The notes under the pieces: generated by a model
What the model was told of the DNA's origin: nothing
What the model saw: only the letters and a program-made list of their open reading frames with translations
The model's database searches: none
Position numbers and translations under genes: made by a program
Source of the DNA: Bimastos eiseni
Taxonomy: Eukaryota > Annelida > Clitellata > Crassiclitellata > Lumbricidae
NCBI GenBank assembly: GCA_959347315.1
Contig: OY365813.1
Coordinates: 13,482,310-13,546,309, forward strand
Length of the DNA: 64,000 nucleotides
Reading direction: 5' to 3'
Shown here: positions 22,286 through 36,000 of the stretch, piece after piece
Numbering within the stretch: the stretch's first letter is position 1
How the letters are laid out: every line of letters begins with the position of its first letter

Positions 22286-25038
22286 GGTGGACCCGGTGAT
22301 CGCGTCTCATGCATTAACCGACGGCGCAATAGCAGCCGCTAGATACAACTGAACTGCCTTCACAGAGTTGAAATATATCTAATATTCGTCTAAGGCAGAA
22401 TGTGAAGCACAGTATTCCATTGAAGGACACAGGATCCTTCAACCTCCCAACGATTCTTTGTAGGACTAAACTCACTTTAGAGAACCACGGTACCAGCATT
22501 TCAATGGGCACTGAATGGGACCCGCATCTGCTTTTTACGATACCACATTAGTCCCGTGTTGGCAGGACCATTTATAGCAGGCCGACAGACTTTCTGGACG
22601 TCGTTAAAAATACCACACAACCAACACTCATTTACCAACCCCATACTTTGGAGAACTGAGTGTCCAATTTGCCAGGGGAGGAGTGTTCAGAGGGTCTGCA
22701 CCTCTAAGTTTCAGCTACAAGGCTGTTGATTTAGTTCGGAATTGTTTAGATTCTCAGAAATTCTCATCACCTGAATACCCTGTTTCGTTTGTGACAAATA
22801 GGACCTGGGACTCAGTCAGAACCATGCAATGTGGTACAGTCACCCATCGAACCAAGGCCTAATTCATGCCAGCCTCTGTGAACACACAACTAAAGTCTAA
22901 GATTAAGATCATCACATGAGTATTGTGAAACTTCTTTTATAAACCACCCAAAAATAAGCCGAGGTGAGACATAACAACTCATGTTCAATGTATGAGACTC
23001 TGTGTATTTATCTAACGGTGGACTTGCAGATCAACAATAACAATTACATTCATGTAAAACCATAGACTTTATGTATATACATATATACAAACATGCACTA
23101 GGGTTTATATTTCTTCGATGCTGTAAAAGCTGTGGTAGAATATAAACTTTTGGTACTGCAAAAGCATCATGCTTATCCACCATAAGCTGTCTCTCTAACT
23201 CAATGAAGCTACCGATTGCAATGACACTCCTTGTCATGCATACCTGCTGTAACACAGCAAACAGAATTAAAATCTCCTCTGACTGTCAGTCCTATAGCTG
23301 TAAGTTTAGACCATACAAATTGTATAAGATCTGATTATTTTATAATCTTACCAAGATTTTACACTTCTGTACAAAAAGGAAAAGCAGTAAAAGAAAGTAA
23401 GTAAAAGAAAACAGAACGTGTATATTAAAAAATAAGAAGAATACAGCAACGTAAATAGTGGCAAAAATACCAGCTTGTAACCTCAACACTTGTCATAGAC
23501 AGTTAAAGCATTCACCAATCCTCTGCTAACTCGGGTAGTTGATAAATTGCAGCTAACTCATAGTATCAACACATTGTATTTTTAGGATGAATGAAAGATA
23601 AAATTTTAATCACATGCATAGTTTTAGATTTATCAAAGACCTTAATACAAGAGGTACTGGAGAAAGTGGACAAACCTGGTTAAGTATACACTTAATACAT
23701 TAAAAGAGATGACAACAACTTTTATCTTTAACCGTTTAACGACCAGCATGTACCAAAGTGTAAGGCATAATCAATAACGCTGGTCGTTAAATGGTTAAAC
23801 AAACTTCACAATATGGGATAGTATTTAGTAACTGTTTTTGAAAAATATGACTCTTATTTTAGAAAAGAAATATTATTTATCATGTATTAAAATGTATAAG
23901 CAGCAAGAACAATATGATATTGTTCTTTTCTCATGATGAAATCAATCACAAGATTAATCACAATTACGTTTTCAATCACACAATTAATCGCGATTAAAAT
24001 TGTTAATCGCCGAATACTCCTAACGATAAACCTAATCTTGAGATTTCTACAGAACCAAGAGACAGCCAAGTCATGGCAATTAGCTCATACACATGCACTC
24101 AGTGAACACATTACAAAATAACCCAATAGACAAATTCACAGATTCCAAAACTTCCACAGATAACTCGTCATTTACCTTCCTTCCTTCCGCGATTCAAAGT
24201 CTCTGCTCTTTCCGTCTCTCAACCAATCTCCATCATAATTACACCATTTCAATTTTGTGTGCACAACTTACATCGATCAAGCCTTGTTGACTTCCATTTC
24301 CCCACCTACAGTGTACTAATCCAGGGATTCTGCATACAAGTCCCACCTACTTGTAATATGTACATACAAGTCGCATTTGACTTCATATATTATTCCAAAT
24401 TGATCGTTCAGCAATGGCAGAACAGACAACTTAAAGCTAGGGTTGAACCAAAACTCGGTTTAGATGCTTAATTCTGTCGAGCATCACAGAACTCGGCATT
24501 ACTTGGACAAACAAAGGGTCCGAGTATCAATAAAATAATAAACACAAATAATGTAACTAGTAATACATACCTATTACTACTCAATAGTGTAAACTGAGGC
24601 ACAAGAAAAAATTATAAAAATAGAGTGATAAGCCAAACTAAGCAACAAGAAAATGAGACTTATAAATGCTCGATACTTGAACTCAATACTACTCACCCAT
24701 AACATTCGGTAGGAACTTGACAATCGTTTACACTATTAATTCATACCCACCAATAGCTACACAATCACTTGCTATTCAACATATCAGTCTCACAATTCAG
24801 CAACTATGGTAGATTTGCTTATCATCAAAACTGCATGTTTTTTTTATATCAACACTTCACAATTTTCTAATTGAAAAAATTAATACCAACCCATTAGCTT
24901 CACCAGAATAATTCGAAAATGACAAGCATACCAGAGGAGAGCAATAAGTTGAAGCTTGTTCACAATTCACGTCTAGTTTAAAAGTTAAGCAACTCATTAC
25001 CTCATTTGTATAATACAAAAATTCACAACAACTGTAGA
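22286..25038. other. Gene-free stretch downstream of the riboflavin transporter
   Basis: AT-rich DNA without recognisable exons. It holds the 63-bp MITE at 23732-23794 and, at about 23935-24005, a stretch with several ATTAATC/GATTAAT inverted motifs. The 3' untranslated region of the transporter must begin at its right end (below 25039). Confidence 0.5.
23732..23794. mobile_element. 63-bp piggyBac-like MITE flanked by TTAA
   Basis: The ends are CCGTTTAACGACCAGC on the left and, reverse-complemented, CCATTTAACGACCAGCG on the right. TTAA stands on each side (23728-23731 and 23795-23798), as expected for piggyBac-type insertion. It is extremely short. A more decayed relative is at about 27869-27927 (CTTTAACGACTAGC ... 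GGTTCTTAAAGG). Confidence 0.7.
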
Positions 25039-27534
25039 TCAGGAGCAAGGTTTAAGACCAGTGAAGGAGTGGAGGACCTGAACCAGAATGAAGGTCACAA
25101 GGGCGCCACAGAATGACCCGACCTGTGTACATCCACCGCACCAGAGCAGCTCCCTGCGACCGCCCTCCTCTCGAAGAATGGTTGCCACGGAGACGCGGAC
25201 AAAGGAGTACGCCGCTGCCATGACGACCGAAGAGATGATCTGAAATGAGAACTAAACTGAGAACATGCTTCAAAAGAGATCATATAATGACAAAACTGAA
25301 AGAGAATAAAACAGAGAGCATAAGGGAAGATACAAATGTAAGCAAAGAGAAATATCATGAAGCAGGACATGAAGTGAACGTTTCTGCCATGCAACTAGAC
25401 TCATTTCGTTTCAGTAGGTGGCACAGCTATCAAGTTATGTTATGACCTAGACTCATTTCGCTTTTGTAGGTGGCACAGCTATCATATTATGCTATGACCT
25501 AGACTCATTTCGTTTCAGTAGGTAGCACAGCTATCATTTTACGTTATGACCTAGACTCATTTCGTTTCAGTAGGTGGCACAGCTATCAAGTTATGTTATG
25601 ACCTAGACTCATTTTGCTTTTGTAGGTGGCACAGCTATCATATTATGTTATGACCTAGACTCATTTCGTTTCAGTAGGTAGCACAGCTATCATTTTACGT
25701 TATGACCTAGACTCATTTCGTTTCAGTAGGTGGCACAGCTATCAAGTTATGTTATGACCTAAATTCATTTCGTTTCAGTAGCTGGCACTATGTCTTTTTA
25801 AAGTGATTCTAAACAGTCACATAGATCTATTCAAATTTCCATATTATGAAGTTTGGGCTGGGTGGTAGTCTATTGCTGTCAAATATAGCTAATTTTAGGT
25901 GGAAACGCAATTCAAAATTCCTTTTTAACCATATTAGGATGGGCAAACGTCAAGTTCGTAATAAACAAGAGAGGCAAGAATAGCTGGTTTGCTGATGAGG
26001 TATTGTATCAGTGCTTTAACTCTTAAGCTGCAACATTTTATACATAAATGGCTGCGTTCTGTCAGCTATATTTTCTCATTAAACAGAAAAACAGACAAAC
26101 ATATATGATGAGGCATTTATAGAGATCATAGCAAAAATAACTGTGAGACTTTAGAATAATAGCTCATTAGGCATCAAGCTCACACATTTCATTCAAGTAA
26201 ATTATTAAAAACATTAGGCTTTTAATACAACTCACCACCAGTAACTCTCCTGCCAACTGACCCCTCAAGACTGGATTTGGACTTTGTGCTGCCAGCGTCA
26301 GATGGAACGTCGACAGCGCAACACCGACAACTGTCAGGAAGATGACGATCTTGACAGACGGCCTTGGCAAGAACATGGATGACAGAGACGCCAAAGGACT
26401 TACAACCGACGACAGACGAACTGACAGCGTGTAGACAAAACTACCGTAAGGCAGGCAGGTGTAAGACTGAGTGGCAGGCAATATGCCATTCGTCATGGCA
26501 CTTACAACACCAATTGTCACCAACAGTAAAGCAAAACGAGTTGGTTTAAGACCAGGTTTCTTGACTTCAACAACCGTCATTGCGGCATCATCTTCGGTGA
26601 CTTGTTTCGAAAAATCCTCTTCAGTCGATTCTGGTGAAGCATGTAGAGAGATTTTGCTGGCATCGTTGTCATTAGCCAGCGTCAGTGTTTCATCTCGAGA
26701 ATTCGACTCGATCGGTAGGACAGGTTCGTCGATGCTCTCATCAATATCTTCGGCGGTCGGCGCATTGTTTTCTACCATCTCCTTCCTGGAGAAACTTGCA
26801 AAGTTTAGGAAATAGAAAGCCATTATGGAAATGCCCAGCAAGCCTGCTATTAAGCCGAAAAATACCTCAACTGAGAACAACGGTGGTTTATAGTAAGGCT
26901 TCAATGCTGACTCTACAGAGCTGGAGTTTCCAGTCACATTGAATATGGTTTTTGTCGAGTTGACGCAGATTGGTTCCTGTCCCACACCCTGGATGAGTCC
27001 CGCAAGGCCAGGCACCAGTCCGGATAGACCCTGGCCGATGTAGTACGCTGAGATGTAGACAGCATTGAACCTGGCCATATATGGTAAGAAAACCACAGAT
27101 GACATGCAACTGACAAGAGCTGTCGAGCAGACCAGAACAAACAGAGGGACGCTGTGCGGGGCACCAGCCACGACGACCGTGTACTTCCAGAAAAAGCACA
27201 GAAGAAACACCGAAACCATGGCGACCATGATGATCATGAACGACACCAACACGTCGCAGCCGACGAATGATCTCTGAATCTTCACGAAGCTGTTCTTCGC
27301 CGGCGACTTCGATCGAAACTTGTAGACTAGAGCGTAAGTAGCAGGGCCGATGTTTGCACACTGGATGATAATCGTGAGAAAGGCGGGCAGGCTCCATCCC
27401 TCGGGCAGAGCGTTGACGAGGAGCGGAATTTCCACCCAGATACCAACCACGTCGATCCAGGTTGACATGGAGAAGAGCATCACCAGGAGGAACACTGGCA
27501 GTGAAACCTGCCTCAACTGCTGACACAGACCCAT
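25039..27534 (-). CDS. SLC52A: SLC52-type riboflavin transporter, two coding exons, complete
   Basis: Exon 1 is 27534-26236 (433 codons) and exon 2 is 25239-25039 (66 codons plus stop), giving 499 aa. The donor is GTGAGT, the acceptor TTTCAG, and the join is in phase (GELLV|IISSVV). The ATG at 27534 is chosen because the upstream frame has a stop (TAG) and no other ATG. Family features: WVEIPLLVNALPEGW (33-47), ANIGP, a glycosylation-type extracellular loop (NVT, NSS near 200), a long acidic cytoplasmic loop (about 252-328), and TNGILPATQSYTCLPYG (about 348-364), the counterpart of the conserved TNGMLPSVQTYSCLSYG of vertebrate members. About 11 hydrophobic segments. By family knowledge it imports riboflavin across the plasma membrane. 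The number (1, 2 or 3) cannot be assigned, since that split is vertebrate-specific. Confidence 0.95.
25395..25790. repeat. 52-bp minisatellite with a three-unit higher-order repeat
   Basis: Seven full 52-bp units and a partial eighth start at 25395, 25447, 25499, 25551, 25603, 25655, 25707 and 25759 (CTAGACTCATTTCG...). Three variants follow in order A-B-C-A-B-C-A: A has GTTTCAGTAGGTGGCAC/AAGTTATG, B has CTTTTGTAGGTGGCAC/ATATTATG, and C has GTTTCAGTAGGTAGCAC/TTTTACG. The array lies in the intron of the riboflavin transporter gene. Confidence 0.95.
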
Positions 27535-30033
27535 CCGGCTGGAAAGATCGTGCCTCGGGAACCGGATAAATGGCAAATTCTTGATGTAAGAGAGTCGCTT
27601 ACGCTAATTTTCTCCTTCACAGAAGCCAAGCATCTGCCGCAGATTGATTAGAAACACCCTCTTGAGCCTAAAGCAAACAAAAGAAAAGGCAATTAAACTA
27701 AACAACCGCCATAATTGCCTCCTGAAATCAATTAACAGATGCCCAATGCATCGAATTATGGCAATATTGCTGACATAATATATATATAAGATATAATAAT
27801 ATAAGCTATATGTCGTCGATATTGCCATCATTATAATGCATTGGGCATTTATAAATGGTTTATCTCTTTAACGACTAGCACGTGGTAAAATTGTATCGGA
27901 AAGCAATAACACTGGTTCTTAAAGGGCAAAATGACATCGTAATACACTATAAGTAAAAAAACGCATGCAGATGTCATCAAGGTATAACTCAAAGCCAGGA
28001 ACATTCTGGAACATGCTCTCATTCAAAGTTAAATTTTTTTAAAGACACTACTTGTAGAAAACCAGACATTGAACAACTGCCCTAGTATTAATAAAACTTT
28101 TCTCCCTCCGTACTACTTATGTCGATATAAGAGCCGTTCTCTAGCCCGACCGATAAACAATGAATCAATGTATAACACATGGAACATTCTGGAGAAGGCT
28201 GTCATTCAACCTGTCACGTGAGACTATTGGCTAATTTTACCCTTCCAGTTTACTCTGATCTTTGCCCTCTGTTCCAAACTATGTTGTAATAATTAGTATC
28301 ACATACAGAAATGCGAATTGACGAAAACTTGTTTATTCCGATTAGACACTCAAATTGCTATTAAATTACTATTATCAAATTACTATTAAAAGATCAAAGA
28401 TCATTTATAAGAATTGTTTTATTAGTCCTTGCCCTGGAGATTCCAATGACTTCTAATGACGATAATGAGTGATGTAACTTCGTCATACCGCAGTTATAAA
28501 AGTATTCTATTGTAATGGTAATCTCCAAAATAAAACAAAAATTTAAGGACAAAATCATGGCTTGCCGCTAACTTACGACAGGGTATACAAACACACGTTG
28601 TTCTAATTATTTGTAACGGAAATGATGATAACATGAACTACTTCACATTTAGCTGCAGCGCATGTTAACGTGTCAGTGCGTGAATCGGTTAACACGGATT
28701 ACAAGATTATTTGCAGCTTCATCAAACGATGACGTAATAGGAGACGTGAGTAAGTAAGTATGTACTGTATCGAACCCTTGCAAACGCACTGCGGGCACAT
28801 CATAATATGAACGTTCAAAAGTATACACTCTCAAAATAAACATAGCAAGCAATTGCACAGCAGACATCCTCAAAGTAGAATCAAAATATAAGAATCCTTT
28901 GGCTTATCATGCGAACGATGGTTTCAATTTAAAGCAATGCAGCATTATTTAACTGAATGAGGCAATTGTAGATTGTAATTGTAGGCTACTTGACATTCCT
29001 ACATTTATGGTGATTCCTAATATTCACCTGGGCTAATAATAATGTTAATCCCAGATTTCACTAACTATGCCCTATTGGCCAAATCAAGGTAGCAGGTCAT
29101 GTTGTGTTCAGATCGAGGCCAGGAGGCCTCATATAGGGGTAGAGGCCTCATAAAGGGGAGTAGCCTATGATTACTGCAGATATTGTTGAGAGTAGCAAAA
29201 GCAGTCAAAAACCGGAAAAAGTTAGAATAAATTATGTCATTTGATGAAAAACCAAAATTCGTCCGTCATTTTGGCACTTAACAGGTGCTAGATGGCGGTA
29301 GACAAAAAGTGACGTGCATGTCTGGAACGTCTAATATGTCAGCTGTGTTATTAATTTGTGCTGAACGATAAATTGTGAAAAAGACGACTAAAACAGTTAA
29401 CAGATTGCCAGTTAAATGGCTATATTTTGCATTAGCTTTCTTTCCGTGAAGGTTACGGTTTTATATATGCAAACGTTATACTTTAATGTGAACCATAAAT
29501 AAACTGATAATGTTGATTTTACGCAACTGCGATCAGATCTGAACTTGTAGTAATCATATGATTGCAAAATTGTTGTATTGTCTGCACAGCAAATCATAGT
29601 AAACAATGATGGGCCTGCTTTTCACTGCTCCACCGTGTCTGTGAACAGCGCGCAGATGTCGCTTGCTTGGCATGACTTATTTGATTCGGTAATAGTCGCA
29701 CAAAACAGGTCAACGTAATTTTCCAATGGTTTTTTCCGTTCAAATACCTGCTGTCGATAGGACGTTCCCTTGTAACAGAGAAATATGTGATGTGCTGCTG
29801 CAGTCTGTGTGGTTAAAACTAACATTTTCTTTATTACGCATCTGCCAGATGTAAACAGCGAGGTAGGTCATTAAGGACAGCAAGGAAATAGGTGACCCAA
29901 ATGTTACAAAACTGTACAATTGCTGTGATGGGTGTATGTAAACGAATATTCTTTTGTCAGGTATTCAAAGATTTATTTTGTATATTTGTTTTAGTTAAGT
30001 TGAGAATTCTTTTATGGTTATTCCTGCTGAACA
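27535..30033. other. Divergent intergenic region between transporter and RABL6
   Basis: This 2.5-kb stretch should contain both promoters and 5' untranslated exons. A possible 5'-leader donor for RABL6 is at about 29858 (CAGCGAG|GTAGGT), and acceptor-like TTGTTTTAG lies at about 29987. No TATA box was assigned. A decayed piggyBac-like MITE is at about 27869-27927. I see no coding exon. Confidence 0.45.
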
Positions 30034-30046
30034 ATGTCTTTCCTGA
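30014..30046 (+). promoter_or_regulatory. Possible upstream ORF overlapping the RABL6 start
   Basis: An ATG at 30014 opens 10 codons that end in TGA at 30044-30046. It overlaps the RABL6 start codon (30034) in another frame. If the mature leader contains this part, initiation at the upstream ATG could lower RABL6 translation. That depends on the unknown 5' splice pattern. Confidence 0.4.
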
Positions 30047-33000
30047 AAAAATTCCTTAAGAATGAACCGAAGCCTGTGGAGGCGAAGAATGGTCCTCCGG
30101 CTGGAGTACAGACAATGGGTGCAAACTTACAGCGCAAGTTTGCCAAAGGAGTTCAATATAACAGTAACTATTATTTTAGACCTTTCAATTGATATATTTT
30201 TATATGCATTTGTTCAGGTATTTATAATGTACTTGGTTGCTATAGATGTGGTAAAATTATTTTGTCAATTTTGGTTTAAAATATAAAAATCCTTTGGTGT
30301 ATTATGATTATATGTAATCGAGCATTTATAGGGTGCCACTTCAAGATATCTACTCAGAGGCATTCTCTGCGCTAGCCTAAGTGATGTTAAATGTCATCGT
30401 GAACAAGTAAAACGTCTGTTAGCACAGTAGGCTGGAAAGAGTTACCAATGGTGGGCCCATGCACAAACGTAGAACCAATCAACATATTCCCATTGACAGC
30501 TGAGATATGACACGGGTGTGCTGTTTAGCTTTTCTTGGCTCCTATTGCACTGGTTTCATGGCTGTAACTGTAATACTTCTATTATGCAATAAACAACAGT
30601 AATGTAACATAGAACTTGGAGAGATGGAATGGAGCCAGTGAACGACTGAATTTGATGTTGAAAAGGTGTTATATAGCATAGAACCTGGACAGATAGACTG
30701 CTTCTGATGTTGGAAAAGCATTATAATAGTTCCTAGAATGAATCCTGGAGTGTGGCTGGAATGATCGGTATAGTCAGGTTCAAGCTATTGTGTTGTTTTT
30801 CAGTGAAAATAATAATCAAAGGCGATCGGAATGTTGGAAAGTCATGTCTACTGCTCAGACTTCAAGGCCAGAAATTCAAGGAGGAGTATATACCTACAGA
30901 TGAAATTCAGGTAAGAATTTCAGGGTATTCAAGGTTGTTACAAAGAAGATCAAAGAGTTTAAAGTATTCAAGGCTGTAATAAGAAGTTCGTTGAATTTTA
31001 AGTATTGAGGCTGTAATGTAGCAATTCAAATAGTTTCAAGTATTCAAGGCTGTAATTGAAATTTGATATCGCCCTTCTTCCATCGTTTGCTCAGAAGTGC
31101 ACATGTCTCGATGGTGCAATTGTTGCAGAGCAACTGTGCGTGAAGGACTTGCTCAATGTCCCTACACAGTGACTGACACCTCGGACGAGGGTCGAACCCG
31201 CTCACTCAACGCACGCTGAGTGTTACGAGCCAACCGCTCTAACCGTTCAGCCCCCGTACTGCACAGTGGCTGATCTGTAATGTAGCAGTTCAAAGAGTTC
31301 CTAGTATTCAAGGTTGTAATGTAATAGATGAAAGTATTTTACGTATTCAAGGTTGTTACATAGAAGTTGAAAGAGGATTTGTACATATACTGAAGATGAA
31401 ATTCAGATAAGAATTTAGTCTATTTCGATTTGCAACATGTCATTGTGTCTGTGTCTTACATTTATCAGCAGCATTGGATGGTTAGTTAGATGTTTAAAGA
31501 GCAAAATCACAACTGTTCAGGTCTTTCAGATAGTCATTGTGATGTGTTTAAGAGTTTCCATAACAAGTGTTATGTGAGTAGAAGAACAGTGTCTTAAAGC
31601 CAGGACTTGAAGTGGGAAAAAGAGGTGACGGTATGGATACAAGAACTATTGCCCTCCCCTCCCTTGCAGTTGGCCAGGAGAGGTGCCGGTATGGCATGCC
31701 GTCTCGTTTCAAGCCCTGCGTAAGGCAACCATTTGCATGAAGTGTTAGTGACTTCACTTTCTTAGCCTTGGCATATGAGGGATACTGGCCGCTCCTCTAC
31801 CTCCTCGTCTTAGCTTCCTACTGACAGTGTACGGTCAGTGTGCTCATTATGGCTGATTTGGCTAGGGGCACAGGTGGGGCAGCAATCTAGAACCAAATTT
31901 TGCTCTAGCAGGAATTTGCACTCTGACCTCTTGATTGACAGTTGAGCATGCACTATCAGGTGCTATGCAAGGGCAGATGAATAAATACCTGTCCAGATGA
32001 ACACCCACCCATATATTTGTAATTATGTTTTAGCACCTTCAGAGGCTCTTTAATACATGTAAAAAAAATTAAATCTCTAAGTGCAAACATACATGAATAT
32101 GCTGTAAAATCTTGAATAGAACTGCACTACATACGAAAATCACTTTGACTCTTGCAATTGTAAATTGTTGCGATTCTTAACTACATTAGTGAACCATAGG
32201 GATGTTGTTGGTTGATTATCAATTTTTCGGGTTCCAGGTGGCAAGTATTCAGTGGAATTACAAGGCAACGGATGACGTCGTCAAAGTGGAGGTCTGGGAC
32301 GTTGTTGATAAAGGTCGGAAGAAAAAGAAGCTGGATGGACTCAAGTTAGACTTAGCTGATGCGGTATGATTCCACCCTGTGATTATATTTAGGTTTTTTT
32401 GTGTTGTAACTGTAGTGACATTTAGTAGCTGGCTTTTCTCTTGTGTTTTTTCTGCTTGTAGCATTGAAACTTTGGAATTATTAATCACCTTTTCACAGGA
32501 ACTGAGTATCATGCATTCTTTGTATTCAATCTCTGAGTCACTTAAGCAGCATTCTCATGCTGTTCTACCTATATTTTCATTGTTTAAGAGAGCAATTTAG
32601 ATATGAATTGGGTGACGTTATTGTTACCTAGTGTTGCCATTTATGCACAAATGATAATCTGCCATTTTCTTCTGTTTCCTTACCTCTTGTCCTGTGATTT
32701 CTTAGACAAATATTGCTAAGCTCTCTCAATCATTTTGGTCTAGTACTTTCAAACTGTTGTAATTGGTTTCTTACCTACTCGATCATGTTCTATTCTGCCT
32801 GCATTTTCATCTAAAAAAATAATACAGTTCTAGATTAGAGAGGTAAGTTAAGTAAGGTAGCCAATTAAGACTGTTATTGCACCCTATTGAACTGTTTGCA
32901 ATCAAGACAATCAGATTTGATTGGTTTGAAAATGTTTAATGTATGGTTGCATACCTCACCTGTTCCAAATCGATTCATTTATAAAATGCTTCTTGTGGTT

Positions 33001-36000
33001 TAGTCGAATGATGATCCCTGCCTTGACGCGGAATTTGTTGACGTATACAAAGGAACAAACGGTGTCATACTGATGATGGATATCACCAAGCAGTGGTATT
33101 TATATTCAGATACACTTGTTTCAATACATTTTTAATATATCTCCTTCATGCTTGAATCAATCCATTCCGTTGGAGGGGGTCAACCACACAGCTCCTTCTT
33201 CTTCATTAGATTCTGTCACCAGTATCTTCTTTCATCAAGTTTACACTTTTCAAGTCTTGTTGTATCGTGTCTCCCCATTTTCTCATCTGTCGCCCCCGAC
33301 TGCGTCTTCCGTTGACATTGATCTCATAATTTTTTTCAGGCAGCTTTCATCCTCTCCTCTCAACACATGACCGTACCATCTCTTTCTGGTCCTCGTACTT
33401 TGTCTTGTAATGCTTCCATTGTCTTTCTGATGAGCTCACTCTGTTCTTATTGGGTAGCAAGACTCCAAGTATCCACCTCAGTATTCTCATTTCTGTGCTC
33501 TCCAGTAACCCTTCCTCACTCCTCATCAGTGTCCAGGCCTCTGCTCCACATATCATCACTGGATCTGCATGTTGGTGTCATACAATACAACCATTAAGTC
33601 CTTCTCTCTTTGCCTAGCTGCCTTAATCTGGTTCTTGACATCATGCTCACAACCACCCTTAGCATTCATTACCGCTCTAAGGTTATTGAGAGAAGGACGT
33701 ACAATTGTAATGCAATTTTAATGATATACCTAGTACAAGTCTGGTAATGCAAATTTCATTGGGGCAGGGTGACGACTGAATTGTAATACGCAGGCATGAA
33801 GTACAGAAGGATATCTATTAGCCTCAAGTGGTGGACTAGGCCTTCCACTCCTTAGGGGCAATGGTAACTTGTTATCATGTGTTCCTACTATTTCATGCAA
33901 TCATACTGCAGTTTGTCATTTTGAATCGAACAAACACCTATATTATTAACATGCGAATTTGTTTTAAGTATTTACCAGTAGTTTTCAAACTGAAAGAACT
34001 TTGTTAGTCCTTTAACCACTTTGTAAGTATCTGGTCATTCAGTATGTAATTCAATCAGAATTTTCATGCAGTGACTGATTGGTTAGAGTGCTTGCCTTGG
34101 GAAATGGATGGTATGGTTTTGAGACGCCTCTAAGACATGTACTGTGCAGGGACCTTCTTGAGCAAGTTCTTCTCTCACAGATGCTCTGTGTTGTCGATTA
34201 GTGTGTGCCGATTCAGTGGTGGTGCTTAATAAATGCTTAATAATATTAATGATGTTAAGTATTACTTTGTTAACAATTGGTAGTCATGTTTTTTTCCCTC
34301 ACCAACTGAAAGATCCTTTGTCCTCAAGAAGAAGAAACTGTTGGTGAGTTTTTTGTAGCATCAAACATACAAGTTTGTAACCTTGAATTTAGGACGTTCG
34401 ACTACGTGGAACGGGAAATCGAGAAGATTCCGGGACAGATTCCCGTGCTCGTCTTGGCAAACCACCGAGATATGGGTCACCACAGAACGGTCACTGAAGA
34501 TCAAGTTCGATCTTTCATTGAATCACTCGATCGGTATGTTCACCATCCGCATTCATCAGTTTGATGAAAATATAATTGTATTGATAAAATGATGGCAGTG
34601 TTTATAAGAAGAGGTGATGACGAGTGTTAAATAATTTGGTTAATGATGATTATGTTACAGGAGTGATGATGCTGACAGAGACTATAATAATTATGTGTGA
34701 TGTTGTAAGATTTATTTAGCACCTTTTGTATTGACTTACAAGTTTATTTATGTTTCTTGTGTGGCATGGTGGCTGATTGGTTAGAGCTGTCGGCCCATAA
34801 CACTGAATGTGTGCTGAGTGTGCGGGTCGACCCTCGTCCGAGTTGTCACTGTGTGTAAGTCCTTCGTACACAATGGTTCTGCAGTATAACTGCAATTGCG
34901 TTGTAGAGGTGTGTGCACTTCTGGGCAAAAAATGTTGGAAGAAGAACGATATCAAATTTAAGAATAAAATAAAAATATTAACAGATTCCATTCTCTGCAG
35001 CGTTGTCCTGTTTCCTTTTACTCTGGTTCACAGCCATGCAAGGTGTGATACAGCTGACTAAATGGTGGCGATGTAGTTAAGTTGATGTATGACAGCCGCA
35101 ATTGTAACATATACGACTTATACGTGTTTGTATTTGTCAACTGTTGACTACCAAGCCGTTGTTATCAGTTCAGCTGTTCTGACTGTTTTGGAAATGTGCA
35201 GTACTCTGTTTTTTGGGTTTAGCAGCCATTACTCTCTCTTTCACTGTCTCTCTTTGTCTCTTTCTCTGTATCTTTTTATTTGCCTGTCTCTATCTCTAGC
35301 AGCCAACTCAACTCAGTATTGCCATTCCCATGATGCAGTTCAGGACTGCTCTTCTCCAGGTCCTATGCTGACCACGTTGTCTTTTCATATTACCCATCAA
35401 TCAAAAAATTATTATTTACCAGCCATAATATAATTAAATGTTTGTTTGTATCAGAGTAATAGAGGTATAGGTAACAAAAGTAGGATCCAAGGAACATATG
35501 GCCCCACAGGCAAGGAACACCTATACTGTCGATTGATCATGGTAAAATTCAGCAGTATTATTAGTTTTAATTGCTATTAATATATATTCAAGATATATAG
35601 TTAAATTGTAATTTAAATGAAATCCATGCAGTAATTTATACAATCTCAGTTTGTTCCATTTCCTTAAGACTCGCACATATTGAAAATTGTGGAAATGCTT
35701 GAAATTGTGACTTATTTATTCCAGAGGAGGAGAAACTGCTCAAATACGCTATGCCGAAGCGTCCATGAGAAACGGATTCGGTCTCAAGTACATTCACAAA
35801 TTCTTCAATCTTCCATTCCTTCACTTGCAGGTAATTTTTACATTCCTTGCTATCAAAGCTGTGCTGTTATGTTATTGCTTGATTGAATTTGCTGCACTTG
35901 AATCATTAACTTTTCAAACATATGCATTCAGTTGAAGCACAAACAGAGCCCAACAAAAGCTAAGGCTTAAACGAGGTTAGGCCCCGATTTTCAGGTTATA

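Noticed and set aside
25395..25790. Possible CRISPR-like array
   Set aside because: The units are contiguous 52-bp repeats without unique spacers, in an animal intron.
26888..27526. 212-codon minus-strand frame overlapping the riboflavin transporter
   Set aside because: It is an alternative frame of transporter exon 1; the transporter frame has clear family motifs.
27535..27576. Longer N-terminus for the riboflavin transporter beginning PFIRFPRHD
   Set aside because: The frame there has no ATG after an upstream stop; the first usable ATG is at 27534. An upstream exon spliced into this frame cannot be fully excluded.
31060..31262. True tRNA gene
   Set aside because: The A- and B-box-like parts lie in a repeated element with a non-tRNA body; no cloverleaf with a proper acceptor stem was found.
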